DNA from: Taenia hydatigena
Taxonomy: Eukaryota; Platyhelminthes; Cestoda; Cyclophyllidea; Taeniidae
Reading direction: 5' to 3'
Assembly: GCA_036345935.2 (NCBI GenBank)
Contig: JADWOT020000007.1
Coordinates: forward strand, 8,492,163-8,556,162
DNA length: 64,000 bases
The position numbers were made by a program, and so were the translations under genes. The notes below the pieces were generated by a model. It was not told where the DNA came from, made no database searches, and saw nothing but the letters and a program-made list of their open reading frames with translations. Positions 50,101-60,569 of this stretch are shown one piece after another. Position 1 is the stretch's first letter. Each line of letters starts with the position of its first letter.

Positions 50101-52025
50101 TGCCAATTTGTGGTCATCGCTCCTAGAAGTAATTACCCCGCCTTAGAGGCGTTAGTGTATGCATACATGCGCAATCCGTATTTTATTTTGATGTAGCATA
50201 AACACCGCCTCCTACTTCTGTCGCGGCAACTGACGCTCCTATTGCCACCACGACTATATCCAGATCTGCAATAAAGCAGCCTCAATCTGCCCCATCTGGG
50301 GTTATAAATCTGTAAATCAGGCCAGATCGCAAAAAAAATTGACAATGCTGTTTTCAATGTAACGGTTTTACTTTGACGCCTTGTTCTTTCCCCTCCTTTA
50401 GTTACCAATTTTGCAACAGTGAAAAAAAGACGATTCGCATCAATGTGGCAATACCAGATCGACATCACCATCTAACGAGCTGGCGGAACTCAAAACAAAT
50501 GGGCGCAGTCATTTAGGTTGTGAAGTGCATCGAGACTACCTTAGTATCCCACCTAGTTGACTGTATGTTGAAAAATATCCACCATTGAATGTAGAAGGAC
50601 AGAGAGAAAAACTAAGTCTGATGGAATGTAGTGCATTATCTGGGCTAGACCAGGAGAGAAGGCGACCAGATACTGCTGACGCACTTGTAGTTTGAGCAGA
50701 TTGGCCCGATTCTCACTGCATTATTGCATAACCTAATGGATGATGTAGCTGCTGTTATCATTTTTATAATAGTAATTAACATATTGCACGCAACTTGCTG
50801 CTAATGGTTCACTGGAATAACTGCGCTACTTTACCTAAGTATGACTTTGCTGATACTTGATAAAGGACGACCAAAGTTGGCAGTGACGGCACTTTTGGCA
50901 AAGCGTGTATCCTCTCTGAACCTTCAGCTTCACCTCATGATGAGCATCCTCACGATCAGGCTAATCAAGTGTGTGCGCTACTCTAGTCACCAAGCCGAGT
51001 TCACATTGGCCACGCAGGTGAGCAAACATTCTTCCATTCAACTATAGGCCTCTGATTGGTTGAAAGTACTAAATGGCTTAGACGCAGTCCAGCCTTAGAA
51101 GTCGCTGTCTATCATAGGTTTATTCCCCTGTTTGTAGATGCCAAAATAGCTGACCCAACGCAACCTTGAGATTTCTATGCACAGCGGTAGAATTGTGTCT
51201 GCTCGGAGGAAAATTTCGCTTAAATCTCAGTTACGTTGATGTCAAGGTGCAAAATTTCTGCCTCACTGTTGTTCTTGTTGTGAGTCCAACATCACCTGCC
51301 ATTGACTAGGCTACAGCCTATGGAGTTTGGAATTCGATTTTGTGCACTAGTTGACAATCTTAAAGGTGGATACTCACTTACTCCTTATTGTCATAGTCTA
51401 CTGCAGTATTAATTATCTGTGGTTCTAGCCCCCATATTACCAGGATTCCAAGGAGAAGAACTTACACTACACCCCAGGTGAAACACCATTACTAGGTGAC
51501 CCTGACAATTTTTTACTTCGTTCGCCCCAACCCAGTCGATGCTGTAGTCTTGGTTGGATGAACGAGGCAAATTAGCCATTGAACACTGATGGCCTAGTTT
51601 TGTGGCTTCGCTCCTTAAAAGTCACTGCTACATAAGGTCTCCGAAAGATTGGCTCTACACTGAATCACCTTTCATAATGATATTTAATGCTCGAAGGACT
51701 CGTGTAGCTTTACTTCAGCATTGTCAAAGTCTTCATTCCCTTTTAAATTTACCAAAAGCTTACTTTTCACAGGCAGTTGGTGTCAAAATAGAATAGCTTT
51801 ATACGAAAGCACCTTAATTAAAAGAGACTAAACATGATAAGACGTAACACTTGCCTACGACAAAATCGGCATCCACAACAGTAAGTTGAAGGCAAAAAGT
51901 GGAACAAAGAAGAGGCACATACAGGCTCGTACGGGTGAGGAACAAGGAAATGTGCGAAAATCGAAGCAAAACATGAGGAACAAACAATGTGTAGCAATTC
52001 GTTTTTGAATATTTACGCGCCTTAC
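47105..52025. other. Gap, no firm gene
   Basis: Open frames on both strands are short and lack paired splice sites. The minus-strand 112-codon frame at 50133-50471 contains internal donor- and acceptor-like sites and could hide small exons, but none was convincing. A minus-strand frame at 48070-48384 follows a TACTTTTTAG acceptor and is also undecided. Confidence 0.3.
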
Positions 52026-52187
52026 AGACGTGTGAGCAAATTCCAGTGTCAAGCCATACCTTCCATACCGCATGCGAATCAGTATCGTGGGCCTGTGGAG
52101 GTGCACCGACGCTTGCGAAGGGTTGCCAGCTCAGCAGTTTTGTTAATACAAGGGTTATAGCTTGTTCGACTGGTTCTTCTTGTACAT
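52026..52187 (-). CDS. Unidentified internal exon
   Basis: A 162-base exon lies between the acceptor CGTTATTATCAG and the donor GTAAGG, with two bases over at its start and one at its end. It encodes 53 full codons (begins after a split Asp codon with VQEEPVEQAITLVLTKLL; later AHDTDSHAVWKVW). The helical first half and lack of stops suggest real coding sequence. The family is not recognised. Flanking exons were not found; a fresh tandem duplication begins 120 bases upstream of it on the gene strand. Confidence 0.4.
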
Positions 52188-52308
52188 CTGATAATAACGA
52201 TTGCATGATTAAGACGTACCGCAATTACAATAAATGGACTGCACGCTCGTTTATGCTGCATCCGATCAGCGTACGATCCTGACATAAATAATGACTGTTG
52301 TGTAGTTT

Positions 52309-52592
52309 ACCGCTGACCTGCGCTAATACGGCCGCTTAACCCTGTGCGAAACAAGCTCATAGTCACATGAATCTAGTAGGTATTGGATTGACTCTCCCGC
52401 TGCATGACACTTGCAAGCAATTACGATCATAGGCTTTGTTTAGTCGTGCGACCGCTGACCTGCGCTAATAAGGCCGCCCAACCCTGTGCGAAACAAGCTC
52501 ATAGTCACATGAATCTAGTAGGTATTGGATTGACTCTCCCGCTTCATGACACTTGCAAGCAATTACGATCATAGGCTTTGTTTAGTCGTGCG
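52309..52592. repeat. 142-base tandem duplication, nearly identical
   Basis: Two units (52309-52450 and 52451-52592) each start ACCGCTGACCTGCGCTAATA and end TAGTCGTGCG. By hand count they differ at 4 of 142 positions, far fewer than any other repeat pair in the window, so the duplication is recent. A 23-base piece of the unit (ending CTCCCGCTTCATGAC) recurs at 52648-52670. No frame, tRNA fold or snRNA box is evident in the unit. Confidence 0.95.
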
Positions 52593-52670
52593 AAGATCAA
52601 GTGCTGACTCACAAAAAGTCACACTTGTTTTACTTAGGAGCTTCTTATTGGAACTCTCCCGCTTCATGAC

Positions 52671-54278
52671 AGGCCTTTTGTTTACGGACCGTGGTAAAGA
52701 AACGCGCACGTCCGCATGAGGGATAATCAACGTAATCCAAGCCTTCATTATTTCGCACTTACAAAATGTAGTCCATCATGTGCGCTGTTTTATTTTTGTA
52801 ATCATGCAGTGCCAAAATAAATAAATAATGTGAGCTAACTGCAACTGCTAATCTATCTCTCGTTCCTAATTCCTTGTGCAATTTAATGTCACGTTAACGA
52901 ATAGGCAGAACTATTATTAATGGAAATGTTTCTTTTACAGACTGCCTATACTTTCATCAGAGCCATTCACTTGTCTTTAATATTTGAGCAGACTTCACCA
53001 TCGTGAAAATGGCAGCATAGACTCAACCATGTGCCTTGAATTGACTCTAATGTGTTCCTATGTTTTATGCAGCAGGTTTCGCAGGTTTTGCCTTCGCCTA
53101 CCGGTGATTCGTAAGGATAAATGACTTTTGGATGCAAACACTACTTGGAATGTACTTTTTTAATGTCCAATGTAAATTACAGTGTCAGATCTTATTGCCG
53201 TTTTTAGCATTTGTGGATTAATTTGGAACCTTTGGATAAAAATTGCATAAAGTAAGACATTTTTAATCGAAAATAGATAGGATCATTTGAACTCCTTCAA
53301 ATGCACTCTTTTAATCATAAAGCACCGACGATCATCAAATCCCGCACCTAAGTTAAAGGGCAAAATTTGCGCCTAGACGGAGGTGGAGATCATTTGAAGG
53401 AAGATCCTTGTAGCATGAAACTGTGCATTCATTTTTACTCCTCAAATGATGCCACATATATCGACAGAAAGTGTAGGAATTTCTTGCTTCGAATTAGTTC
53501 GGTGTATGGAAATGGATACAAGTGGAGTTTTACGTAGCCAAGCGGCTACAAACATCGGTGTTTAAATTAAAGAAAATCTGACCGACGTCGCAACATTTGT
53601 TTCTTAACAGCAAAACACCTCAGCCTGCCTCAATATTTACAATATGTATTTTTTAAGCTCGACTAAGACTAAATAAAGCCTAAGTTAAACCATCGTGTAT
53701 AGCTTATGCAAAGTCCAGTTTGTGCAAAGTGTAGCTGCTGCACTCCTACCACTATCTTGAGAATTTTCCGACATAGTGATGAGCAATAAGAGGATGGAAG
53801 TGGCGCTAGACAGCTCTAAGCGCGATTTGCATTTGACCTTAACGACCGAAAATTCAGGCCGCAGAATCATAAGACAATTTCAGTTTGCTCCACTAGACGG
53901 TTCTCTGGCTTAAGATAGGCAAGTTTTTGCTTCTGTGTCAACGGTTTACTAAAAAACTATGCCGCAGGTAATGATACCTTACCAAGAACGTAACAGTAGA
54001 CCAAATTTGTCATCACCAGCGCAAGCCTCTTTAATCCTCTTGTTTTTCTGTTTGCAAATTTCAATCTATTCGTGAAGAAAACTTTACAGGAGCATACAAC
54101 GTTGACAAGATATCATCACGGCTTGAAGAGAAGGATTAAGGACTTAAAGAGTTTTGTGCTGGCCTGCGTTAAAGTGCCGCCAGAAGACAAAATTAAGCGT
54201 TCCAGTGTCCCTTCTTTATAAACTTCACGATGTCGCATTGTTTCCACACCTATAACTTGTAATCATAGTTTCTTTTGA
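52671..54278. other. Gap, nothing firm
   Basis: A minus-strand frame at 53685-53870 contains MSENSQDSGRSAAA and may be part of an exon, but no matching splice pair is seen. The rest is AT-rich and featureless. Confidence 0.35.
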
Positions 54279-54357
54279 GGCAGCGTGGCCGAGTGGTCTA
54301 AGGCGCTGGTTTTAGGCACCAGTCTGAAAAGGCGCGGGTTCGAATCCCGCCGCTGTC
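54279..54357 (+). tRNA. tRNA-Leu(TAG)
   Basis: A type II cloverleaf. The acceptor stem GGCAGCG/CGCTGTC has one G-T pair, the D arm contains GGCCGAGTGGTCTAAGGC, the anticodon stem CTGGT/ACCAG encloses TTTAGGC with anticodon TAG, and the T arm is GCGGG-TTCGAAT-CCCGC. It decodes CTA leucine codons. The variable arm (TCTGAAAAGGC) is about two bases shorter than the usual 13 and cannot form a strong stem. A and B boxes are intact. The first T4 run downstream is about 30 bases away (near 54387), so termination may be weak. No intron. Confidence 0.93.
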
Positions 54358-54518
54358 ATTATCTTTCATTCTTAACATGGTCTTCGATTTTCATACAAAA
54401 TGGTACCTCAGAAAGGCAGAATGGTAGGCCAATAGTTGACAAAATTTAGTCAATCTTTGAACTAGCATTGCTATCGCGAGTGATTTCACGCAAAGACAGT
54501 CACACGGGCCAGACTTAC

Positions 54519-54629
54519 GAATAGATGCTTGCAGAATTGTGCAAAATGAGTCGGAGGGAATGATAACGTTGTCGTGGGAGGCAGAGGTGGTAAAAACCGC
54601 CCATTCACAGCCAAATCTAATGCCTCCGA
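54519..54629 (-). CDS. Candidate internal exon, frame undecided
   Basis: A 111-base block between the strong acceptor CGTCCTGTTGCAG and the donor GTAAGT. Two of three frames are open throughout, one reading FGCEWAVFTTSASHDNV in its middle, the other RFLPPLPPTTTLSFPP. Good splice sites at both ends suggest an exon, but without flanking exons the frame and family cannot be settled. Confidence 0.3.
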
Positions 54630-55606
54630 CTGCAACAGGACGCAAGATACAGACTGAATGCTTGTCGCCATGACAACTTCAACTCTCATCCACATGCCTG
54701 GCCTAGCGACGCTTGGTTATGGTACCGATTATGATCCATTATCATCCTTGCCAATCGGATTGCTAGTATCCTTTCTTTTCGATGTAATGCATCACCCGAG
54801 GCAGTAATGCGATACCAATAATAAGAGTTTAGGGCGTATTGCAACGTAATGCCATTATTGAGGCTAGAGTTACTGGACATGAGCCAAAGGAAACCTTATG
54901 ACTTAGCCATCTGCGCTTGTAAAAGTGTCTGCTAAGTAGTGATCTTAAAATCTGGAGGCCGTCAAACGAATCGAGGCCCATAGGTCCCAATCCAGGCTGA
55001 TTAACCAGATTAAGATCAGAAATTAAGTAGCTTATTTTGCAGCATCAACCGCCTACCGCACCGACATGCATTACTTACAGCACTTTCAAAATATCCCATC
55101 CCATACAGAGTGTGCAAACTTCAATTTCGCATCTGTTTAGTGGTGCAGCTTTGCGGACTCGTAAATTAGTGGTTTAAAGCAGAGTGATGTGGGCAAAGCA
55201 TTACGAAGTTACAACGTTTATCAATCGGATTAACTCCTTGCTCAAAAGGCGATGAAAACTAAAGTGCAGCTATGGTGGGCAAATTGGTCTGAATTTGTGT
55301 ACCGATTCCCGTCTCCGCAGATGTTATTCCAAAATTGCTTGCTAAATTGCTTCTTTTGGCTCATGTAGGACAATCGTGATTGCTTGCATGCGATGGTACA
55401 AGTATGCTTGCGTCCTCATTTAGACGCAATACAATCCCTGGAACATTGTTGACACTAAAAGGCGCTCCATTTTAATGACCTGTAGGCCTCCGTCACGACG
55501 AAATTTTAACTGTTGCATGAACCGTAGTCATATGTGCAAGAGGCGTCCGTTGTGGGCTTAGATCTCGCTCGTCTGATTGTGCACCCTTGGCAAAAACCAT
55601 TAGCAG

Positions 55607-56357
55607 TTCGGTGTGAATGCGATCCGCTTCTCCCACTCATCCAGTGCCCTGCAAAAATGTCCCGGTGTCACGCGTGTCTCTACGCACTGGAAGAAAAAAG
55701 ACTCAGGTAAGAGTTGGCTTTCAAAAATGGAGCCTTAGTAGCTATGGATCGAATCAAGTGCTCCGTGTATGCATTATCATACGCATGCACTTTTCTGTTT
55801 TCATCTGTATGATCATAGTGCTGCAGTTTCTCGTACCTCCATGATGCAGAACGGTCAATCTCTTTCACACTTGCTATCAAGTGAGTATTTGATCCGTTCT
55901 TACTATAATCATCCACGCTTGTTGCCTTTCTTCTTGGACCCTATTTTCGATGACACCGTTCACGGCTGCATCGCTCGCGCCTGTGTGAGTGCATATAGTG
56001 GGCACTTGCTTCAGCTTTCAAGCACTTCATATAATGCTCTTTCTCCGCTTAATCTTCTTTTACGCTTCCCATTTAATAAATTTATGCAGCGGAGCGGCGA
56101 TCATAGCAAAGCACCTTATGAAACACCCACAGTAAGTGCCGAACCCGAAATGCCACTGAGACTCGTTTGATTAGTTGGTGCTGCCCATGACCTCACGTTA
56201 TTTTTGCGGACTTCGTTGACATGCATTCTATCTGACTAGACTATGAGTGTCATAATGGTGACCGCAGATTGAAGAAAAAGGCAATTTATTGGGTTTGGAC
56301 TGCCAGTTACTGGATTCAGTTTTGCATCATACTACCAAATGTCTCTATCAGAGATGA
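55607..56357 (+). CDS. Unidentified gene, two to three exons
   Basis: Exon 55607-55706 (acceptor CCATTAGCAG, donor GTAAGA) ends with one base over; exon 55827-56131 (acceptor CATAGTGCTGCAG, donor GTAAGT) starts with two, so they join in frame across a 120-base intron. The product has a Ser-rich linker (FSHSSSALQKC, DSVSRTSMMQ) and then a helical region of about 80 residues (SSEYLIRSYYNHPRLLPFFL then LLQLSSTSYNALSPLNLLLR). A possible last exon, 56268-56357, continues in phase 0 (IEEKGNLLGLDC) to TGA. Splice phase and composition make this one of the better unnamed genes here. The SYYN-x-RLL segment faintly recalls the C-terminal regulatory part of Slo-type potassium channels, but I would not assign it. 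Confidence 0.45.
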
Positions 56358-56394
56358 GAATGCCATCGAGATTGATAATACAATGATCACTTAC

Positions 56395-56593
56395 CAGTTC
56401 ACAAGCACTTGAAATTCTCTCCTCCTGATATTGGTGGTGTGAATCAGCTGCGAGCGAAGGTCATCAAAGCAGTTCATTGTGACAGCTATGTCTGCGTCTC
56501 TTTGCTGGGTGGAAAAGGTGCCTCTCGCACAATTTAGGTCAGCGTAGGCGTTACGTAGGAAATCAGTGGAAATCAGCTCCAGCACACTCGTTC
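56395..56593 (-). CDS. Unidentified internal exon, opposite strand
   Basis: A 199-base exon between the acceptor GACCGACTGTCAG and the donor GTAAGTG, with two bases over at each end and 65 open codons between. The product is polar and probably helical (VLELISTDFLRNAYADLN, later CFDDLRSQLIHTTNIRRR). It is not recognised. Following exons of this gene would have to run into the plus-strand gene at 55607-56357, so the two genes are either nested or one model is wrong. Confidence 0.45.
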
Positions 56594-57734
56594 CTGACAG
56601 TCGGTCAGAAAGTCTGTGAAGAGCGCCTACAGATTCGACAGGTTGTTGAGTAATTTACGGTGCTGGCTAGCAAGATTATTCAGGAGTAGTAATTTGCTTA
56701 ACCCCAAAAAATGCCGAGCTTCGTCTCTTGATGGTGTTGGTCATTTCTCACCCCTTTTGCATGGTATTAGGGGACTGTCTTCCCTTCTGATGTGTCCACG
56801 CCCTAGAAGGGCAACATCTCTCCTAAAAACGACATTTCTTTGGGCTCAAGTTCAGTTCTGCATTTCATAGGCTGTCTAACACCACCTTAAATTTGAGCGC
56901 TATGCCCTTCAGACAATTCATGCTTTTCCTAGTCAATAAACCTACTCACGCTGCTGCATCAGGCGTCGGAATGAGGCCGCCACATTACGCACTCGAAGTT
57001 GATACAGTGGATATAACAGCGTAAAAGCAGACTTCCATCTGTTCGCCCCTGCCGCTTCCACGTTCTATAATCCTGAACTTGAATCAGGAGGAGAACCATT
57101 TAAACCAAAGCAACGACTCTAACTATTCGTTTATGTGGAGTAAAGGAAAAGCATCCTTCCTAATTACAGCATTCAGAATCCTATAGTTTATGCTCCATTG
57201 CGTGCTACAGTTTATCTTTATTAGCACGATCACAGAGGTTCACAGTGGCTTCGATGATTATTTAACTTTATTTTAGATCATCTCCTCCATTAGGCGGCTT
57301 ACTTCCAGCAAAGGGGTGGTATGCGTATGGCTGGTTAATAGATGGGTCTGGCGTCACGGGTACCTATCGTGTTCTTCACAAAACTTGCTCAACCAAATTT
57401 GACGCCTTGTAATGGCAACACGTTCGCGTATTTTTTGGCCTAGATAGACCAGATGCTCCAATTATACGCATAGATGCTAGGAGTTGAAATCACTTGGCGA
57501 AATCGGTCTGATGCTGTTGGACGGACGAATGGATGCCACACCTAATTATATATTCTGGAGTGCTGAACCTACGCAGCTTTGCAGCCCAATGTCCATCGAA
57601 TTTGTGACCGTTAATGAACAAGGCGGCTATGCGAAAACCCCATTTATTAAGACGAGTGCGTGGTCCACTTGAACGAAGACAAGAATATGAACAACAGGGC
57701 AACAAACGGACTCAACGGACCTCTAAAGAATTTG
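56594..57734. other. Gap, nothing firm
   Basis: Earlier exons of the minus-strand gene should be here but none was phased. The 84-codon plus-strand frame at 56616-56870 has no matching splice signals and is probably chance. Confidence 0.35.
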
Positions 57735-58125
57735 ACGTTGGATGCTAACGTTTTCCAAATTAGCTTTAAAAGCTTTCAGTTTATACTGTAATTGGATCAA
57801 GAACATCCAGAAATAGCATCTATATAAAGGTCCACGCAGCCCTCTTGAATGGATAGATTATCGACTCTCTGAAGTAGAACACAGGCACTCTGTATGTGAA
57901 CAATATATCTCCGTGCAGTAAAGGTAGGTAAAGGCGTTGCCACGGATTCCATATTCACATCATGCGTGCGTGTGCAAATGGGGTTGTGAAGCGACGCTGG
58001 TTGGGTTAGTAGTGTCGGTTTTGTAGCAAGACGTAGCAGCCCAGTACGGCGGTACTGGACGCAGACACGAGGGAGGGAAAAATGTAGGAGAAGGAGGTGA
58101 GGTACTCACTATGAGCAAATTCACC
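57735..58125 (+). repeat. Dispersed repeat R4, copy 2
   Basis: Direct-orientation match of 1080-1475. It keeps the TATATAAAGGTCC motif, the GACGCTGGTTGGGT segment and the GCAGACACGAGG segment. A 118-codon minus-strand frame covers its right part (57960-58316) but has no counterpart in copy 1 and is not treated as a gene. Confidence 0.7.
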
Positions 58126-60569
58126 TCCTCATTAGTTGCGCTTGATGCATACATCAATCGAGATGGGTTTATGCATGCTCGCTTATGGAAACAGCGAATG
58201 GCCTGATTCACACTGCCGGCATTCTCGATTACGCCAGCCTGTGCGGTAGGGTGTGACGGTGCGCCTGATGTATAAATGTCGGTCGGTAAAGTCGCTGTCG
58301 TTAGGCCAACAATCACCAGAATCCCTCAATTTGCTCCTTACTGACAGGAACGCGAGTTTTAAGACTTACTACAAAGGATAAATAAAAGTTGTCTAAATAA
58401 CTGCGCACAAATTTATCGGGTGAATAATGGTAATTAAAATTGGAACCACTGCATTGAATTTCACAACCTAAGTGCGATATTCATTAACTTGTGCAGCAAA
58501 CCATCTTATAACAATAATCGCAACCAAGGAATCAAGCTAAAATCATAACATATTGATGAAGCAACAAAAACATCTTCCAAATTTAGCTGTCACAACTGCC
58601 ATCAATTAACTACTGGAAAAAAATGACGCATCTGTACCTCGAAGATCAACCTAAATCTGAGACGTTTGAGCAGAAGAAATGCCGCAGAAGACTTGCAAGT
58701 AGTTTAAAGCAGTACATTAAGCTTTGTAGAGTGGAGATGTAGCAACAATATTCCTTTTGTTGAGTCGGGGCCAATAAATAAAATGATGGTAAATAACGGA
58801 ATATCCCTGCACTTATGAAACGCATTGTGTTTAAGAATAAGGAATGTAGTAAACTGATATTTGCCATCACCGAGTACAAAGATGCATGCAGCAGAGGAGC
58901 TGTGAGTATAAAGGCCGGCCAGACAACATTATTTTACTTGTCGAGTCCAGGACTAGGTCAACTGGTTGAAGAGCAGTTAACGTCCAGACCAAATAAATGA
59001 TAGCCTCAGACATTCAAATAACAAGAATCGGGTCCTTGCGTAAAAATTTTGAACGACTTGCAGAACTAAGTGGATGTTGTGATCTCTGGACCTTTGACCG
59101 AGCTTAGCCCTTTAGGAGAATAGCGGGATATCCCAATAATAACTCGTGGTAAGGAATGATTTCACTGCGTTGCGTGCAAAGTAACACAACGAAGAAAAAA
59201 CCGCGCAATTTATCTAGCCCTGTATGCTAATTAGGAAGTTTTAAAAGGAATTCATTTACTCCAAAAGGCATTACGAAAAATTGACAAATAAAGGAATAAA
59301 AAAGCGATAAAAAATTCAGCGTCAATTAAGTAAACATGCATTAAAAATGTAGTCAATAGAAGGGATTAAGTCAGGTTTAAACTGCAGAAGTTGAAAGCAG
59401 AAACAGCAGGGCTGAAGATGCATATTGAAGAGCGTAGTGCATTGTAAAGCACGGTACAAAAGCTGAGATAAGAGGGCTCTTAAGACGATGGAAGAAGAGA
59501 TTCAGCAGCACCGAGAAAGCACTGGCCCTATCCAATGCGGCTCAACCTCGACGATCAGACAGGAGCCGGTGTCTTCAACGTGTTTAGTCGTTGACGATGA
59601 CTTTGCTTCACACATCCTACTCTCCTCCCTCTCCCATCACTCATCTCCCCTATCACTCTCCCTGCCGTCACTCCCATCTCTCCTCTCTCTCCTGCTGCCC
59701 GTGCGCGCAATCCCCACCACACCCCACCAATCATTTCCCTCCTCCACCCTTCACCTTCCTTGCTACATCACTAGTCTTGATCACCGCGTCACACCACCAC
59801 CTATCCGCCTACCACCCACCCACCAGGATCTATCCCCACATCTTCTCATTCCTATCCGCCATCATGCATTCTCCAACGCTGCCCTTCCTTCTTCGCCATC
59901 GTGATAGGTGCGCATGCCAGTAAAACTAGAAGTGTAATGCCTACCAAGCGCGGTGGCCAACGTACAAGTAGACAGCCTATCTCTCGCATTTCATTCAAAC
60001 GGACCATCCGTTTTCATTATGGACACCCTTGCTATTGGATGATATCTGAGATGCACTATAATTAAGAGGGCGGCAGATATTTTACGTTGTTGAATTTCCT
60101 TGTCCCAAATTTTGCTGGTTTTGTAGAACGGCGACGGTTTCCCTCTCCTTTATAGCCTATGTGATATATCCGTCTTAAACAGAGATATTCCGGAGCACGC
60201 CTTTCATCTGAACTTCTTGTTGATCGGGTTACAAGTGGCAGGTTTCACTGTCTCGTCTGTATAAACCTTGTTTATGCTTACTGGTAAAGAGTAAGTGTGC
60301 ACCTAGCATTTTTTCAAGCTTAGTAGGTCGTTACAGTAATTCCGTCAATAGGTTTCGCAGACATTGCAGGACCACTGAATAAACTGTTGAAGATTTTTTA
60401 ATTGCAATGAGCGTGATGAAGCATCTAAGGAGGTACATTACGCACTTTGTTCCGAGCCGATTCTAACATCTTTGATCTTTGAGTGCAGCTTGATGTGCTG
60501 TAGAGTGGAAGTGATAAAGTTTTTCGAGCACCATAGAGCGGCGTGAATTCGGTGCAGCCTGTGTGTAGA
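58126..60569. other. Gap with a pyrimidine-rich tract
   Basis: No gene is supported. The main structure is the C/T-rich block at about 59595-59900, listed separately. A plus-strand frame at 58815-59000 has protein-like composition without splice support. Confidence 0.35.
59595..59900 (+). repeat. Low-complexity pyrimidine tract
   Basis: About 300 bases are strongly enriched in C and T on the plus strand, with irregular repeats of CTCCC, CATCAC and CCACC. Two overlapping plus-strand frames of more than 100 codons are open here, but their Ser/Pro/Leu/His composition is what such a tract yields by chance. It could act as a polypyrimidine or structural element; nothing more can be read. Confidence 0.7.

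Noticed and set aside
59488..59923. Two overlapping plus-strand frames of 110-138 codons
   Set aside because: They lie in a pyrimidine-rich low-complexity tract where stops are rare; the translations are Ser/Pro/Leu/His-rich without any domain.
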